From NCBI RefSeq assembly GCF_900105535.1, contig NZ_LT629779.1, positions 2,418,001 to 2,482,000 of the forward strand: DNA of 64,000 bases. The letters run 5' to 3'. A program made the position numbers and the translations under genes. The DNA comes from Pseudarthrobacter equi. GTDB lineage: Bacteria; Actinomycetota; Actinomycetes; Actinomycetales; Micrococcaceae. Shown piece after piece: positions 51,652 through 59,948 of this stretch. The stretch's first letter is position 1, and each line of letters begins with the position of its first letter. The notes under the pieces are model-generated. The model saw only the letters and a list, made by a program, of their open reading frames with translations, was not told the origin of the DNA and searched no databases.

Positions 51652-52008
51652 ATGAGTGGTAAGCCCAAGGGCGAGCTGGTGTGCAGCGCCAACGACATCA
51701 AGGTCAAGCAGGCGCTGCGCATCCTGATCGACGACTACCCGGTGGCCGTGGTCAGGGATTCGATGGGTGAAATCCACGCCATCGGCGACACCTGCTCCCA
51801 CGCTGACATTTCGCTGTCCGAAGGCGACGTGGAAGGCTGCGCGATCGAATGCTGGGGCCACGGTTCCCAGTTCGACCTGCGCAGCGGCCAGCCACTCCAG
51901 CTTCCCGCCTACGATCCCGTTCCGGTGTTCGCCATAGAACTCGACGGCGACGACGTCTACGTGGATGTCACCAACGTTTTGAACGGCGCGGCAGTAAACA
52001 ACTACTGA
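51652..52008 (+). CDS. Rieske [2Fe-2S] ferredoxin inside the suf operon
   Basis: A 118-residue Rieske protein of the non-heme oxygenase ferredoxin type with the cluster ligands C48-X-H50 and C67-X2-H70. It lies 21 bp after sufD and 42 bp before sufC, so it is in the suf operon. It might carry electrons to the assembly machinery or be a client. Its exact partner is unknown. Confidence 0.93.
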   Translation: MSGKPKGELVCSANDIKVKQALRILIDDYPVAVVRDSMGEIHAIGDTCSHADISLSEGDVEGCAIECWGHGSQFDLRSGQPLQLPAYDPVPVFAIELDGDDVYVDVTNVLNGAAVNNY

Positions 52009-52050
52009 GCGCCCCGCAGCACAGACTTACGAACGAACAGAAAGAAGAGC

Positions 52051-52839
52051 ATGTCAACTCTTGAGATCAAGGACCTGCACGTCAGCATTGAGACGGAACA
52101 GGGCACCAAGGAGATCCTGAAGGGCGTCAGCCTCACCATCCGCACGGGTGAAACCCACGCCATCATGGGCCCCAACGGATCCGGCAAGTCCACCCTGGCC
52201 TCCACCATCGCAGGCCACCCCCGCTACACGGTCACCAGCGGTTCCATCACCCTGGACGGCGAAGACGTCCTGGAGATGAGCGTCGACGCCCGTGCCCGCG
52301 CCGGAGTCTTCCTGGCCATGCAGTACCCGGTGGAGGTTCCCGGCGTCACCATGACCAACTTCCTGCGCACCGCGAAGACCGCGATCGACGGCGAAGCACC
52401 CAAGCTCCGTACCTGGACCAAGGACGTCAAGGACGCCATGGGGAAGCTGCGCATCGACGCCGACTTCGCCGAGCGCAACGTCAACGAGGGCTTCTCCGGC
52501 GGCGAGAAGAAGCGTGTGGAGATCCTGCAGCTCGAACTCTTCAAGCCGAAGTTCGCAGTGCTGGACGAGACCGACTCCGGCCTGGACGTCGACGCGCTCA
52601 AGATCGTTTCCGAGGGCGTCAACCGCGCACACGCCGAGGGCAACATGGGCACGCTGCTCATCACCCACTACACCCGCATCCTGCGCTACATCAAGCCTGA
52701 CTTCGTCCACGTCTTCGTTGACGGCCAGGTTGTCGAAGAAGGCGGCCCGGAATTGGCTGACCGCCTTGAAGAAGAGGGTTACGACCGCTACGCCAAGGGT
52801 GCCGGCACGGCCGCAGCTCCCGCAGCAGCACAGGCCTAG
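52051..52839 (+). CDS. sufC: Fe-S cluster assembly ATPase SufC
   Basis: A 262-residue ABC-type ATPase with P-loop GPNGSGKST near residue 38, FSGGEKKRVEILQ and VLDETDSGLD. It energises the SufB-SufD scaffold. A short Ala/Pro C-terminal tail follows the core. Confidence 0.97.
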   Translation: MSTLEIKDLHVSIETEQGTKEILKGVSLTIRTGETHAIMGPNGSGKSTLASTIAGHPRYTVTSGSITLDGEDVLEMSVDARARAGVFLAMQYPVEVPGVTMTNFLRTAKTAIDGEAPKLRTWTKDVKDAMGKLRIDADFAERNVNEGFSGGEKKRVEILQLELFKPKFAVLDETDSGLDVDALKIVSEGVNRAHAEGNMGTLLITHYTRILRYIKPDFVHVFVDGQVVEEGGPELADRLEEEGYDRYAKGAGTAAAPAAAQA

Positions 52840-52851
52840 TTAGGACTTGCC

Positions 52852-53184
52852 ATGACCGAAATCGTGCCGGGCCGCACGGCCCTGGAAGACGTCGAGGAAG
52901 CCCTCAAGGACGTCATCGATCCTGAGCTTGGCGTCAACGTGGTGGACCTTGGGCTGCTGTACGGCCTGAAGTACTCCGATGACGACGGTGCGCTCCTGAT
53001 CGACATGACGCTCACCACGGCGGCCTGCCCCCTCACCGATGTCCTCGAGGAACAGGTGGGCAAAGCCCTGGAAAGCGTTGTGGATGACTGGCGCCTGAAC
53101 TGGGTCTGGATGCCGCCATGGGGTCCCGAGCGGATCACCGACGACGGTAAGGACCAGATGCGGGCCCTCGGCTTCAACATCTGA
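52852..53184 (+). CDS. sufT: SufT-like metal-sulfur cluster assembly factor (DUF59)
   Basis: A 110-residue MIP18/DUF59 protein with the motif DPELGVNVVDLGLLY (residues 23-37) and the cysteine segment LTTAACPLTDVLEEQV. SufT helps Fe-S maturation under high demand. It follows sufC by 12 bp. In mycobacteria sufS and sufU lie between sufC and sufT; here they do not. Confidence 0.93.
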   Translation: MTEIVPGRTALEDVEEALKDVIDPELGVNVVDLGLLYGLKYSDDDGALLIDMTLTTAACPLTDVLEEQVGKALESVVDDWRLNWVWMPPWGPERITDDGKDQMRALGFNI

Positions 53185-53202
53185 AAAACCTGTAGTACGA
53201 CG

Positions 53203-53247
53203 ACGGCCTGTCACCTTCTCCACGAAGGTGACAGGCCGTTGAACTTT
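53203..53247. terminator. Terminator between sufT and the zinc metallopeptidase
   Basis: ACGGCCTGTCACCTT and AAGGTGACAGGCCGT form a perfect 15-bp stem, followed on the plus strand by TGAACTTTTAA. It ends the suf operon and may also serve the convergent gene. Confidence 0.85.
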
Positions 53248-53263
53248 TAAGGGTGCGCGGGGG

Positions 53264-54148
53264 CTAAAGCGTGGGGGCGCTGAACGTGTCGCACTGCTTG
53301 ATGTCGCCGGACTCGTAGCCGCGGGCAAACCAGCGCTGGCGTTCCTCGCTGGAGCCATGCGTCCAGCCCTCAGGGGACACGCGTCCGGTGGCGGCCTTCT
53401 GGATACGGTCGTCGCCCACGGAGGCAGCGGCGGAGAGGGCATCGTTGACGTCCTGCTGCTTCAACGGCTCCAGGTACGGCTGGCCGGTATCCGGGTTCGG
53501 CGTGGTGGAGGCGTACTTGGCCCACAGCCCTGCATAGCAGTCAGCCTGCAGCTCCGTGCGGACGGACCCGGATTCCGGGCCCTGCGGATCCTGCTGGGCG
53601 CGGCCCAGGTCACCGAGGACGTTCTGGATGTGGTGGCCGAACTCATGGGCCACCACGTACTCCTGCGCGAGCGGACCGCCGGAGGAACCGAACCGGTCCA
53701 CCAGCTCCTGGAAGAACCCCGGGTCGAAGTAGGCAGTGGTGTCCGTGGGGCAATAGAACGGGCCCACCTCGGACGTCGCTGCACCGCACCCGGTGTTGGT
53801 GCCGCCCGTGAAGATCACGGCTTCCGGCCGCGGGTACTGGACGTTGTACTGCTGAAGGTAGCCGGGCCAGAACGCGTTCAGGCTGTTGACCGTGCCGGTG
53901 ATCCGGCAGTCCAGCCGGGCGTCGGCATCGGCGCCGGTGCTGCAGGCAGGAGCGCTGCCCTGGGTTTGGGGTTCCGCTGTGCCGCCGCCGGTGAGGCCCC
54001 CCAGCAGGTTGGGATCTATGCCCAGCAGCAGCGCTACGAGCAGCACGAGTCCGCCACCGATACCGCCGCCAACTTTTACGCCGCGGCCCATTCCCCGCCG
54101 GTCCTGGACCTGGGACGGATCCAGCTGCACATTGTCATTGAAACTCAT
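53264..54148 (-). CDS. Neutral zinc metallopeptidase, YpfJ family
   Basis: A 294-residue membrane-anchored peptidase. A single membrane segment (about 28-44, GGGIGGGLVLLVALLLG) is followed by a Gly/Pro linker and the zincin domain with HEFGH (168-172, HExxH). Two cysteine pairs (C69/C81 and C121/C133) may form disulfides outside the cell. The ATG at 54148 has TATTGT (54155-54160) 6 nt upstream and no SD. The longer upstream frame runs antisense inside the ligase gene. Substrate unknown. Confidence 0.9.
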   Translation of the reverse strand: MSFNDNVQLDPSQVQDRRGMGRGVKVGGGIGGGLVLLVALLLGIDPNLLGGLTGGGTAEPQTQGSAPACSTGADADARLDCRITGTVNSLNAFWPGYLQQYNVQYPRPEAVIFTGGTNTGCGAATSEVGPFYCPTDTTAYFDPGFFQELVDRFGSSGGPLAQEYVVAHEFGHHIQNVLGDLGRAQQDPQGPESGSVRTELQADCYAGLWAKYASTTPNPDTGQPYLEPLKQQDVNDALSAAASVGDDRIQKAATGRVSPEGWTHGSSEERQRWFARGYESGDIKQCDTFSAPTL

Positions 54149-54206
54149 ATCGTCACAATACCCGCGGATCGGCCACCCAATCAGGGCCGCCGGTAAAGTT
54201 GATCCG

Positions 54207-55613
54207 ATGCCTTTCCTTGACCGAATCCAGCGCTGGGCCACCGAGCGTCCGCACGGCACAGCCGTGGCCATCGCCGGCCGGCGGCTGTCCTGGGCCGAGC
54301 TGCGGGGCCGGGCGGCCGCCATGGTTCCGGAAACGAAATCGGTGACCACGCTGTGTGAAGCCAATTCCATCGATTTCGCGGTGAAGTTTGCCGCGGCCGT
54401 GGCCGGCGGACGCCAGTGCGCCGTCCTGGATCCTGCCTGGCCCGCCCAGCTGCAGGAGGATATTGTCCGGCGGGTCCAGTCGTCAGCAGAACCGGCAGTG
54501 GTGGCTACGGACGACCCCCTGGCCGACGGCCCGCCCGGCTCAACGTTCCTGATCGGCCTCACGTCGGGTACCACCTCCGTGCCGAAAGCGTTCACCCGGT
54601 CCCGGCGTTCGTGGCAGGAGTCCTTTGAGGCGTCCATCGAATTCTTCGGCCTCCGCCAGGACGATGTGACCCTGGCTCCCGGCCCGCTGGCCGCCAGCCT
54701 GAACCTCTACGGCCTGGCCGAGTGCCTTTACGCCGGATCCGAATTCCAGACCCTGGAGCATTTCGACGTTGGCGACGTCCACGCAGCCGTCACCCATGAC
54801 CGCGTGACCCGCCTGGTGCTGGTGCCCACCATGCTGCGGATGCTGAGCGAACGCGGACTGACCGGATGCGTGGACGCATCCGGGATCCGGACCATCATCT
54901 GCGCCGGCTCCAAGCTTGATGCCAGGACGCTGGAAGCGGCCCGCCGCTGGGCTCCCAACGCCACCATCTACGAGTACTACGGCGCCTCGGAACTGAGCTT
55001 CGTTTCGGGCACCGGCCTGTCAGCCAGCCAGCCACCCGCCGTCGGAAGCACCTGCATAGGCCGGCCGTTTCCCGGCGCTGAGGTGTGCATCCTTGATGAC
55101 GCCGGGCAACCGGTACCGGACGGCGGGTATGGGAATATCTGTGTGCGCAGCGGCATGGTCAGCAACGGCTACCTGTGGGGCGATGACGGCGAAGCCCTGC
55201 GGTCCTTCCGCGACTGGCACACCGTGGGAGACCAGGGTTACCTGGGCCCGGACGGGCTGCATATCCTGGGCCGCCGGGCTGACATGATCCTCACCTCGGG
55301 CCGGAACGTCTACCCGCACGAGGTGGAGCTGGCTCTCTGTGCCGTGCCCGGAGTTTCCGCCGCCATCGCCGCCGGAATGCCCGACGACCTGCGCGGGCAG
55401 AAGGTGGTGGCCGGCGTCGTCCCTTCCCACGGCGGCATCACCGCAACGCAGCTCCGGTCAGCCCTGGAGGACATCCTGGCCAGGGACAAGCGTCCGCTGC
55501 AGTACTTCGTCCTCGCCGAGCTTCCCGTCACGGACCGCGGCAAGGTCAGCCGCAACCTGCTGCTGGAGTGGATCGCCCACAGGGATCCACGGGTGAAGAG
55601 CCTTGGCAGCTGA
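54207..55613 (+). CDS. AMP-dependent acyl-CoA synthetase/ligase
   Basis: A 468-residue adenylating enzyme with the motifs LTSGTTSVPKAF (118-129), YEYYGASEL, GDQGYLGPDG and GRRADMILTSGRNVYPHEVE, and the C-terminal catalytic Lys446 in TDRGKVSR. All core motifs are present, so it should form an acyl-CoA. It is shorter than typical 500-residue ligases, mainly at the N-terminus. The start has TAAAGT (54194-54199) 7 nt upstream. It overlaps the thiolase start by 11 bp. The acid substrate is unknown. Confidence 0.9.
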   Translation: MPFLDRIQRWATERPHGTAVAIAGRRLSWAELRGRAAAMVPETKSVTTLCEANSIDFAVKFAAAVAGGRQCAVLDPAWPAQLQEDIVRRVQSSAEPAVVATDDPLADGPPGSTFLIGLTSGTTSVPKAFTRSRRSWQESFEASIEFFGLRQDDVTLAPGPLAASLNLYGLAECLYAGSEFQTLEHFDVGDVHAAVTHDRVTRLVLVPTMLRMLSERGLTGCVDASGIRTIICAGSKLDARTLEAARRWAPNATIYEYYGASELSFVSGTGLSASQPPAVGSTCIGRPFPGAEVCILDDAGQPVPDGGYGNICVRSGMVSNGYLWGDDGEALRSFRDWHTVGDQGYLGPDGLHILGRRADMILTSGRNVYPHEVELALCAVPGVSAAIAAGMPDDLRGQKVVAGVVPSHGGITATQLRSALEDILARDKRPLQYFVLAELPVTDRGKVSRNLLLEWIAHRDPRVKSLGS

Positions 55614-56784
55614 CCTTCTTCCGGCAGACCGCCAGCCCGTGATCATCGCGGCCCGCCGGACCCCTGTGTGCCGCACCAACGGCGCCCTGCGGACCGTCCG
55701 CGCCCATGAACTCCTGGCCCCGGTGCTCAGCAGCCTGCTCCAGGAAACTGCTGCGGCACCCGGCGCCGTGACCGACGTCGTCATCGGCAACGCGGTGGGC
55801 GGAGGTGGAAATGTGGCCCGGCTGGCTCTCCTGGAAGCCGGTTTGCCCGTCAGTGTTCCGGGCATCACCGTGGACCGCCAGTGCGGGTCCGGCCTGGACG
55901 CGATCGCCCTCGCCGCGCAGCTGGTGGCCGCCGGCGGGAACCCGCTCTATCTCGCGGGGGGAGTGGAAAGTACCAGCACCGCTCCTTTGCGCGCGCACAG
56001 GAATTCCGACGGCGGCCCGGAGTTCTACGCCCGCGCCCAGTTCGTGCCGGCCAGTTTTGGCGACCCGGACATGGGCGTCGCGGCGGAGACGGTGGCCCGG
56101 CGCTATGGCATTGCCCGTGACCGGCAGGACGCCTTTGCCCTCAGCAGCCACCGGAAGGCGCTGGAAGCGATGGTGGAAGGCCGCTATGACCAGGAGATTG
56201 TTCCGCTCGCCGCGGCCGGCGGGACGGTAACGGCTGATGACGGCCCGAGGCGCGGGCTTACCCCTGCAGTCATGGGGCGGTTCCCGGCCGCGTTCGTGGC
56301 CGGGGGATCTGTCACCGCGGGAAACTCCTGCTTCGACGCTGACGCCGCATCCGCCGTCGTCATGACCTCCCTGCAGCGGGCCCGCGACCTGGGCGCCGAA
56401 GACGGGCTCCTGGTGCTGGGCACCTGCACTGTCGGGGTGGCGCCGGACGTGCTGGGTGTGGGTGCCGCCGAGGCAGCACGGAAACTGCTCTCCACCCACG
56501 GTGTAGAGGCAGCCGGGCTGGACCTGGTGGAATTCAACGAGGCGTTCGCCTCCCAGACCCTCGCCTGCTTTGACGAACTGGGCATCGATCCTGCCCGCGC
56601 CAATCTTGACGGCGGGGCGCTGGCCCTGGGGCACGCCTACGGTGCCTCCGGCGCCGTCCTGGTGACCAGGCTGCTGGCCCAGGCGCGCCGGGCGGGAACA
56701 CCCGGGAGCCTGGGGCTGGCCATGATCAGCAGCGCCGGCGGCATGGGAACGGCGGCCCTGCTGCGCTACGGGCGCCTGGACTGA
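55603..56784 (+). CDS. Thiolase-family protein lacking the second catalytic cysteine
   Basis: A 393-residue thiolase. The nucleophile Cys94 (DRQCGSG), Asn in EFNEAFASQ and His344 in ALGHAYGASG are present. The C-terminal cysteine of the usual CxGGGxG motif is Ser376 (ISSAGGMG), so the second acid/base is lost. It starts with TTG at 55603 and overlaps the ligase by 11 bp, so both are made together. It could be a thiolase with altered activity or a non-cleaving condensing enzyme. The 3' end faces bioN 12 bp away. Confidence 0.88.
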   Translation: MAADLLPADRQPVIIAARRTPVCRTNGALRTVRAHELLAPVLSSLLQETAAAPGAVTDVVIGNAVGGGGNVARLALLEAGLPVSVPGITVDRQCGSGLDAIALAAQLVAAGGNPLYLAGGVESTSTAPLRAHRNSDGGPEFYARAQFVPASFGDPDMGVAAETVARRYGIARDRQDAFALSSHRKALEAMVEGRYDQEIVPLAAAGGTVTADDGPRRGLTPAVMGRFPAAFVAGGSVTAGNSCFDADAASAVVMTSLQRARDLGAEDGLLVLGTCTVGVAPDVLGVGAAEAARKLLSTHGVEAAGLDLVEFNEAFASQTLACFDELGIDPARANLDGGALALGHAYGASGAVLVTRLLAQARRAGTPGSLGLAMISSAGGMGTAALLRYGRLD

Positions 56785-56796
56785 CCCGCAGCCCGC

Positions 56797-57435
56797 TCAG
56801 TCCCCGGGCCCGCGGTCTTCCGCGTCTCCAAGCCCCCTGGCGGCGAGCGCTTCGCCGGTCTGGCGGGCGTAGGCCACCGAGGTGATGAAAACCGGCAGGA
56901 CCAATGCCCGCGGGTTCCGCTCCAGCCCCCGCGCCCTGGCGGAGTCCCTGACGTCGGCGAAGGTTCCGGCGATGTAGGGGATGCTGCGCAGCATGACCCC
57001 GATGGTGAGCGCGAACCGCTCCGGATCGGCGCCGAACCGCTGGAATGGAGTGGCGGCCGCAACCACGCCGTCCAGGAGCCGCTGCACGGGGGTGGTTGCG
57101 GTCAGCAGGGACGCGGCCACCACGCAGACCAGGATGTTCAGGACAATCCTGCCCGCTGTGGGCGCACCGAGCTGCCACCACTGGAAGAGCCCGATCACCA
57201 GGAGCACCGGAAGCAGCGGGCGGACCGCGCGCCACAGCCGCTTCGGTCCGGCTCCGGTCAGGAGGAACAGCCCGCACAGCGCAGCCAGCACCGCCAGGGA
57301 TACGCGCCAGTCGACAACCAGGAACGATGCCAGCCCGCAGGCGAACACCAGAAGGAACTTCAGGGCCAGGGGTGACCGGTGAATAAAGGAGTTTCCCGGC
57401 ACATAGTTGGCCAGCAGGAAACCGTGACCCCTCAT
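56797..57435 (-). CDS. bioN: ECF transporter T component, BioN
   Basis: A 212-residue membrane protein with about five segments and the coupling motifs of ECF T components: ARARGLERN near residue 158 and the following ARQTGEALAARG helix. It is the last gene of bioY-bioM-bioN and overlaps bioM by ATGA; the ATG at 57435 is chosen for this reason. Confidence 0.9.
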   Translation of the reverse strand: MRGHGFLLANYVPGNSFIHRSPLALKFLLVFACGLASFLVVDWRVSLAVLAALCGLFLLTGAGPKRLWRAVRPLLPVLLVIGLFQWWQLGAPTAGRIVLNILVCVVAASLLTATTPVQRLLDGVVAAATPFQRFGADPERFALTIGVMLRSIPYIAGTFADVRDSARARGLERNPRALVLPVFITSVAYARQTGEALAARGLGDAEDRGPGD

Positions 57436-58178
57436 GGCGTGCCCGGACCGCGGACCGGGCCGGCGGGGTGCCGCATCCCGTCCAGGCACAGGGCACGGTA
57501 GAACGCGACGGCGTCTGCCGGGGCGCCGTCGTATGCCACCGTCCCGTCCTCCACTACCAGGACCCGGTCCATGTCCAGGGCGAGCTCGAGGTCGTGGGTG
57601 GACATGATGACCTGCTGTTCCAGTCCCGCAAGGGTGTGGCGCAGCAGTTCCCGGTTCCTGAGATCCAGGAGCGTGGACGGTTCATCGAGGACCAGCACCG
57701 CCGGCTCCACCGCCAGGACCGCCGCGAGCGCCATCAGCTGGCGTTCCCCGCCGGAGAGTTCGTAGATGCTTTGGTCTGCCAGGGGCAGCAGCCCAAGCCG
57801 GTGGAGCGCGGCTTCGGCCATGGCCTGCCGTTCGCGGCCGTTCCGGACAGAGCGGCGCAGCGACAGCTCAACATCCTCGCGGCCGGTGGGCATGACCAGC
57901 TGGGACAGCGGGTCGGTGAAGACGAAACCGACGCTCCGGCGGACTTTCCGGACCGCGCGGACTGTGTCGTCGCCGTCGACCGCTACTGTGCCTGCCGTGG
58001 GCTGGACGAGCCCGTTCACCAGGCGCAGCAGCGTGGACTTTCCGGACCCATTGGCACCGATGACGCCCACTCGGCGTTCGGCCAGGCGGAGGTTCACGCT
58101 GTCAAGGAGGACCTTGGGCGCAGGGGAGTGGTCCGACTCCACGGCGACTGTTACCTGGTCAAAGGTGACTACGGGCAT
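57432..58178 (-). CDS. bioM: ECF transporter ATPase, BioM
   Basis: A 248-residue ATPase with Walker A GANGSGKST (41-49), LSGGERQLMALA and VLDEPSTLLDL. Together with BioN it energises biotin uptake through BioY. It is coupled to bioN and begins 11 bp after the bioY stop. Confidence 0.93.
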   Translation of the reverse strand: MPVVTFDQVTVAVESDHSPAPKVLLDSVNLRLAERRVGVIGANGSGKSTLLRLVNGLVQPTAGTVAVDGDDTVRAVRKVRRSVGFVFTDPLSQLVMPTGREDVELSLRRSVRNGRERQAMAEAALHRLGLLPLADQSIYELSGGERQLMALAAVLAVEPAVLVLDEPSTLLDLRNRELLRHTLAGLEQQVIMSTHDLELALDMDRVLVVEDGTVAYDGAPADAVAFYRALCLDGMRHPAGPVRGPGTP

Positions 58179-58189
58179 TGGCGTACGTC

Positions 58190-58840
58190 CTAGGCCTTGG
58201 CCGGCTGGACAGGCTGGTTGCTGCGGCGGGCGCGGCGGACAAGGACGTCCGGGAAAGCGCGGTGCAGGGCAACGGCGATGCCTGCGGCGAGGATGTTCTT
58301 GATGATGTCCCCGGGGTAGAAGACGAGGTCGCTGAGGAAGGCCTGGCCGAGGGTGGCCTTCGTGTTAAGGGCGATGCCCGCGACGCCCAGGGTGTGGACG
58401 GTGAGGATGCTGGTGACCGTGGCGGCGAGGAAAAACCACAGCGCGCGGGCCTTGGTGGTGCGGCGGATCACGACGGTTGCCAGCCAGCCGACAAGTGCGG
58501 CAGCGATGGGGAACGCGATGATGTAGCCCGCAGACGGGCCGGCGAGGATGCCCAGGCCGCTGCGGCCCTGGCTGAAGATGGGCAGTCCGGCAAGGCCCAG
58601 GAGGGTGTAGAGGCCGACGGCGGCGAAGCCCCTACCCGGTCCGAGCACCAGGCCGGTGAGCATCACGGCGAGGGTCTGAAAGGTGATGGGCACGCCGAAG
58701 CCGTTGACGGCCAGGCCGGGTACGAGCGCGGCGCCGGCTACCAGTGCAGCGAAGACGCCGATCAGGCCCAGGTCTGTGGCGTTCCAGCGGCGGCGTTTGG
58801 AGGAATGGCTGGAGGTGACGGCGGTGTCGGTGTTGCTCAT
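58190..58840 (-). CDS. bioY: Biotin transporter substrate-binding protein BioY
   Basis: A 216-residue membrane protein with six segments and the BioY features GVPITFQTLAVMLTG and LGLAGLPIFSQGRSG. BioY captures biotin with high affinity. The ATG at 58840 has AGGAC upstream; a TTG at 58864 is an alternative. TAGATT (58869-58874) is the -10 candidate. It heads the bioY-bioM-bioN operon. Confidence 0.95.
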   Translation of the reverse strand: MSNTDTAVTSSHSSKRRRWNATDLGLIGVFAALVAGAALVPGLAVNGFGVPITFQTLAVMLTGLVLGPGRGFAAVGLYTLLGLAGLPIFSQGRSGLGILAGPSAGYIIAFPIAAALVGWLATVVIRRTTKARALWFFLAATVTSILTVHTLGVAGIALNTKATLGQAFLSDLVFYPGDIIKNILAAGIAVALHRAFPDVLVRRARRSNQPVQPAKA

Positions 58841-58912
58841 TGAAGTCCTGTCGGGGTTGTACAAGCGGAATCTAATGTACTGCCGACGTTACTGGGACGG
58901 AACAGGGCCCAT

Positions 58913-58931
58913 TTTGTAGGGGATCTACTAA
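58913..58931 (-). promoter_or_regulatory. Dyad upstream of bioY, candidate operator
   Basis: TTTGTAG (58913-58919) and CTACTAA (58925-58931) form an imperfect 7-5-7 inverted repeat (6 of 7 pairs) about 40 nt upstream of the -10 candidate. It does not match the known BirA or BioQ consensus. Confidence 0.35.
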
Positions 58932-59007
58932 GCAGCGGGCCCGAAGATTGGCGGCAGGGGACAACTGCCGGCAGAACCGCCTGATGAGCTGGTTTGACGC
59001 GGAGGGA

Positions 59008-59033
59008 GGGACGGCACGCGGACGTGCCGTCCC
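59008..59033 (-). terminator. GC-rich hairpin after the PEP mutase-family gene
   Basis: GGGACGGCACG and CGTGCCGTCCC pair over 11 bp around CGGA, 16 bp beyond the stop at 59049. No T tract follows on the minus strand, so function as a terminator is only inferred. Confidence 0.5.
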
Positions 59034-59048
59034 TTCCCCGGTCCCTCC

Positions 59049-59870
59049 CTAGTTCAGCGCGGGGGTATCAGCGGGAATCACGCCGGCCCCGTACAGGTCC
59101 GTGGCAAGGTCCCGCAACGCCCGGAGTGCCACCCGTTGGGTGAAGGGGCCGTACGACACCCGCGCCACGCCAAGTTCCTGGAGTTGCGCTGCCGGGAGCG
59201 CCCCGGGGGCTCCAATAATGGACAGCTTTCCGCGGCCGAGCCCGTCAACGAGGGGTTCGATGACGTCCCGGGTCAGGGCGCCCGGGACAAAGACCAGTGC
59301 CGCACCGGCGTCGAGGAAGGCACGGCCCCGGGCGATGGCATCCTCGATGCTGTCCTTGACCGGCCGGTCCCCGGCACGGACCAGCGCGTCGGTGCGGGCA
59401 TTGAGCTGGAAGGGCACCCCTTCGGCAGCGGCTGCGGCCACTATCGCCTGCACCCGGGAAACGGCTTCATCAAAGGGCCGCAGCCTGTCTTCAACGTTGG
59501 CCCCGGCCACGCCGATCCCGATGGCGCGCCGGATAGTCTCGGCAGGGTCCTCGTAGCCGTCGTCGAGGTCTGCAGTGACAGGCAGGTCCACGGCGTCCAC
59601 GATTCGCCTGACGCCCGCCAGGGCAACGTCCAGGGGCATGGTTCCATCCGCATAACCCAGCGCGGCTGCGATCGAATGCCCTGCGGTGGCGATCGCCTTG
59701 GTCTCCGGGAGGCCAGCGACGGTTGCCGCGCTGATGGCATCCCACACGTTGACCACCTGGAGGATTTCCGGTGCTTCGTGGAGGGCCTTCAGCTGCTGTG
59801 CACGCTCTGCTGTGGTCGTTTCAGTCATCCGTGTTTCTTCCTCATCCATAGGGTTGGCACTAACTGTCAT
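59049..59870 (-). CDS. Isocitrate lyase/PEP mutase superfamily protein
   Basis: A 273-residue TIM-barrel protein. The magnesium motif is ADLDDGYED near residue 98, followed by VAGANVEDR and FQLNARTDAL, the family core. The KKCGH motif of isocitrate lyase is absent. Carboxyvinyl-phosphonate mutase, methylisocitrate lyase or oxaloacetate decarboxylase activities are all possible. The ATG at 59870 has AGGAAG about 6 nt upstream; the ATG at 59828 is an alternative. Confidence 0.85.
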   Translation of the reverse strand: MTVSANPMDEEETRMTETTTAERAQQLKALHEAPEILQVVNVWDAISAATVAGLPETKAIATAGHSIAAALGYADGTMPLDVALAGVRRIVDAVDLPVTADLDDGYEDPAETIRRAIGIGVAGANVEDRLRPFDEAVSRVQAIVAAAAAEGVPFQLNARTDALVRAGDRPVKDSIEDAIARGRAFLDAGAALVFVPGALTRDVIEPLVDGLGRGKLSIIGAPGALPAAQLQELGVARVSYGPFTQRVALRALRDLATDLYGAGVIPADTPALN

Positions 59871-59948
59871 TGCACTTCCTACCTACACACATGCAGCGGC
59901 CTCAAGGCAAGGCAATGTCACGCAGGGTTGGAACTCGCCGGCCGGCAC

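Noticed and set aside
54149..54637. Longer N-terminus of the zinc metallopeptidase
   Set aside because: It would be antisense to the acyl-CoA ligase and lacks family similarity; the ATG at 54148 gives the expected membrane anchor and a leaderless promoter.
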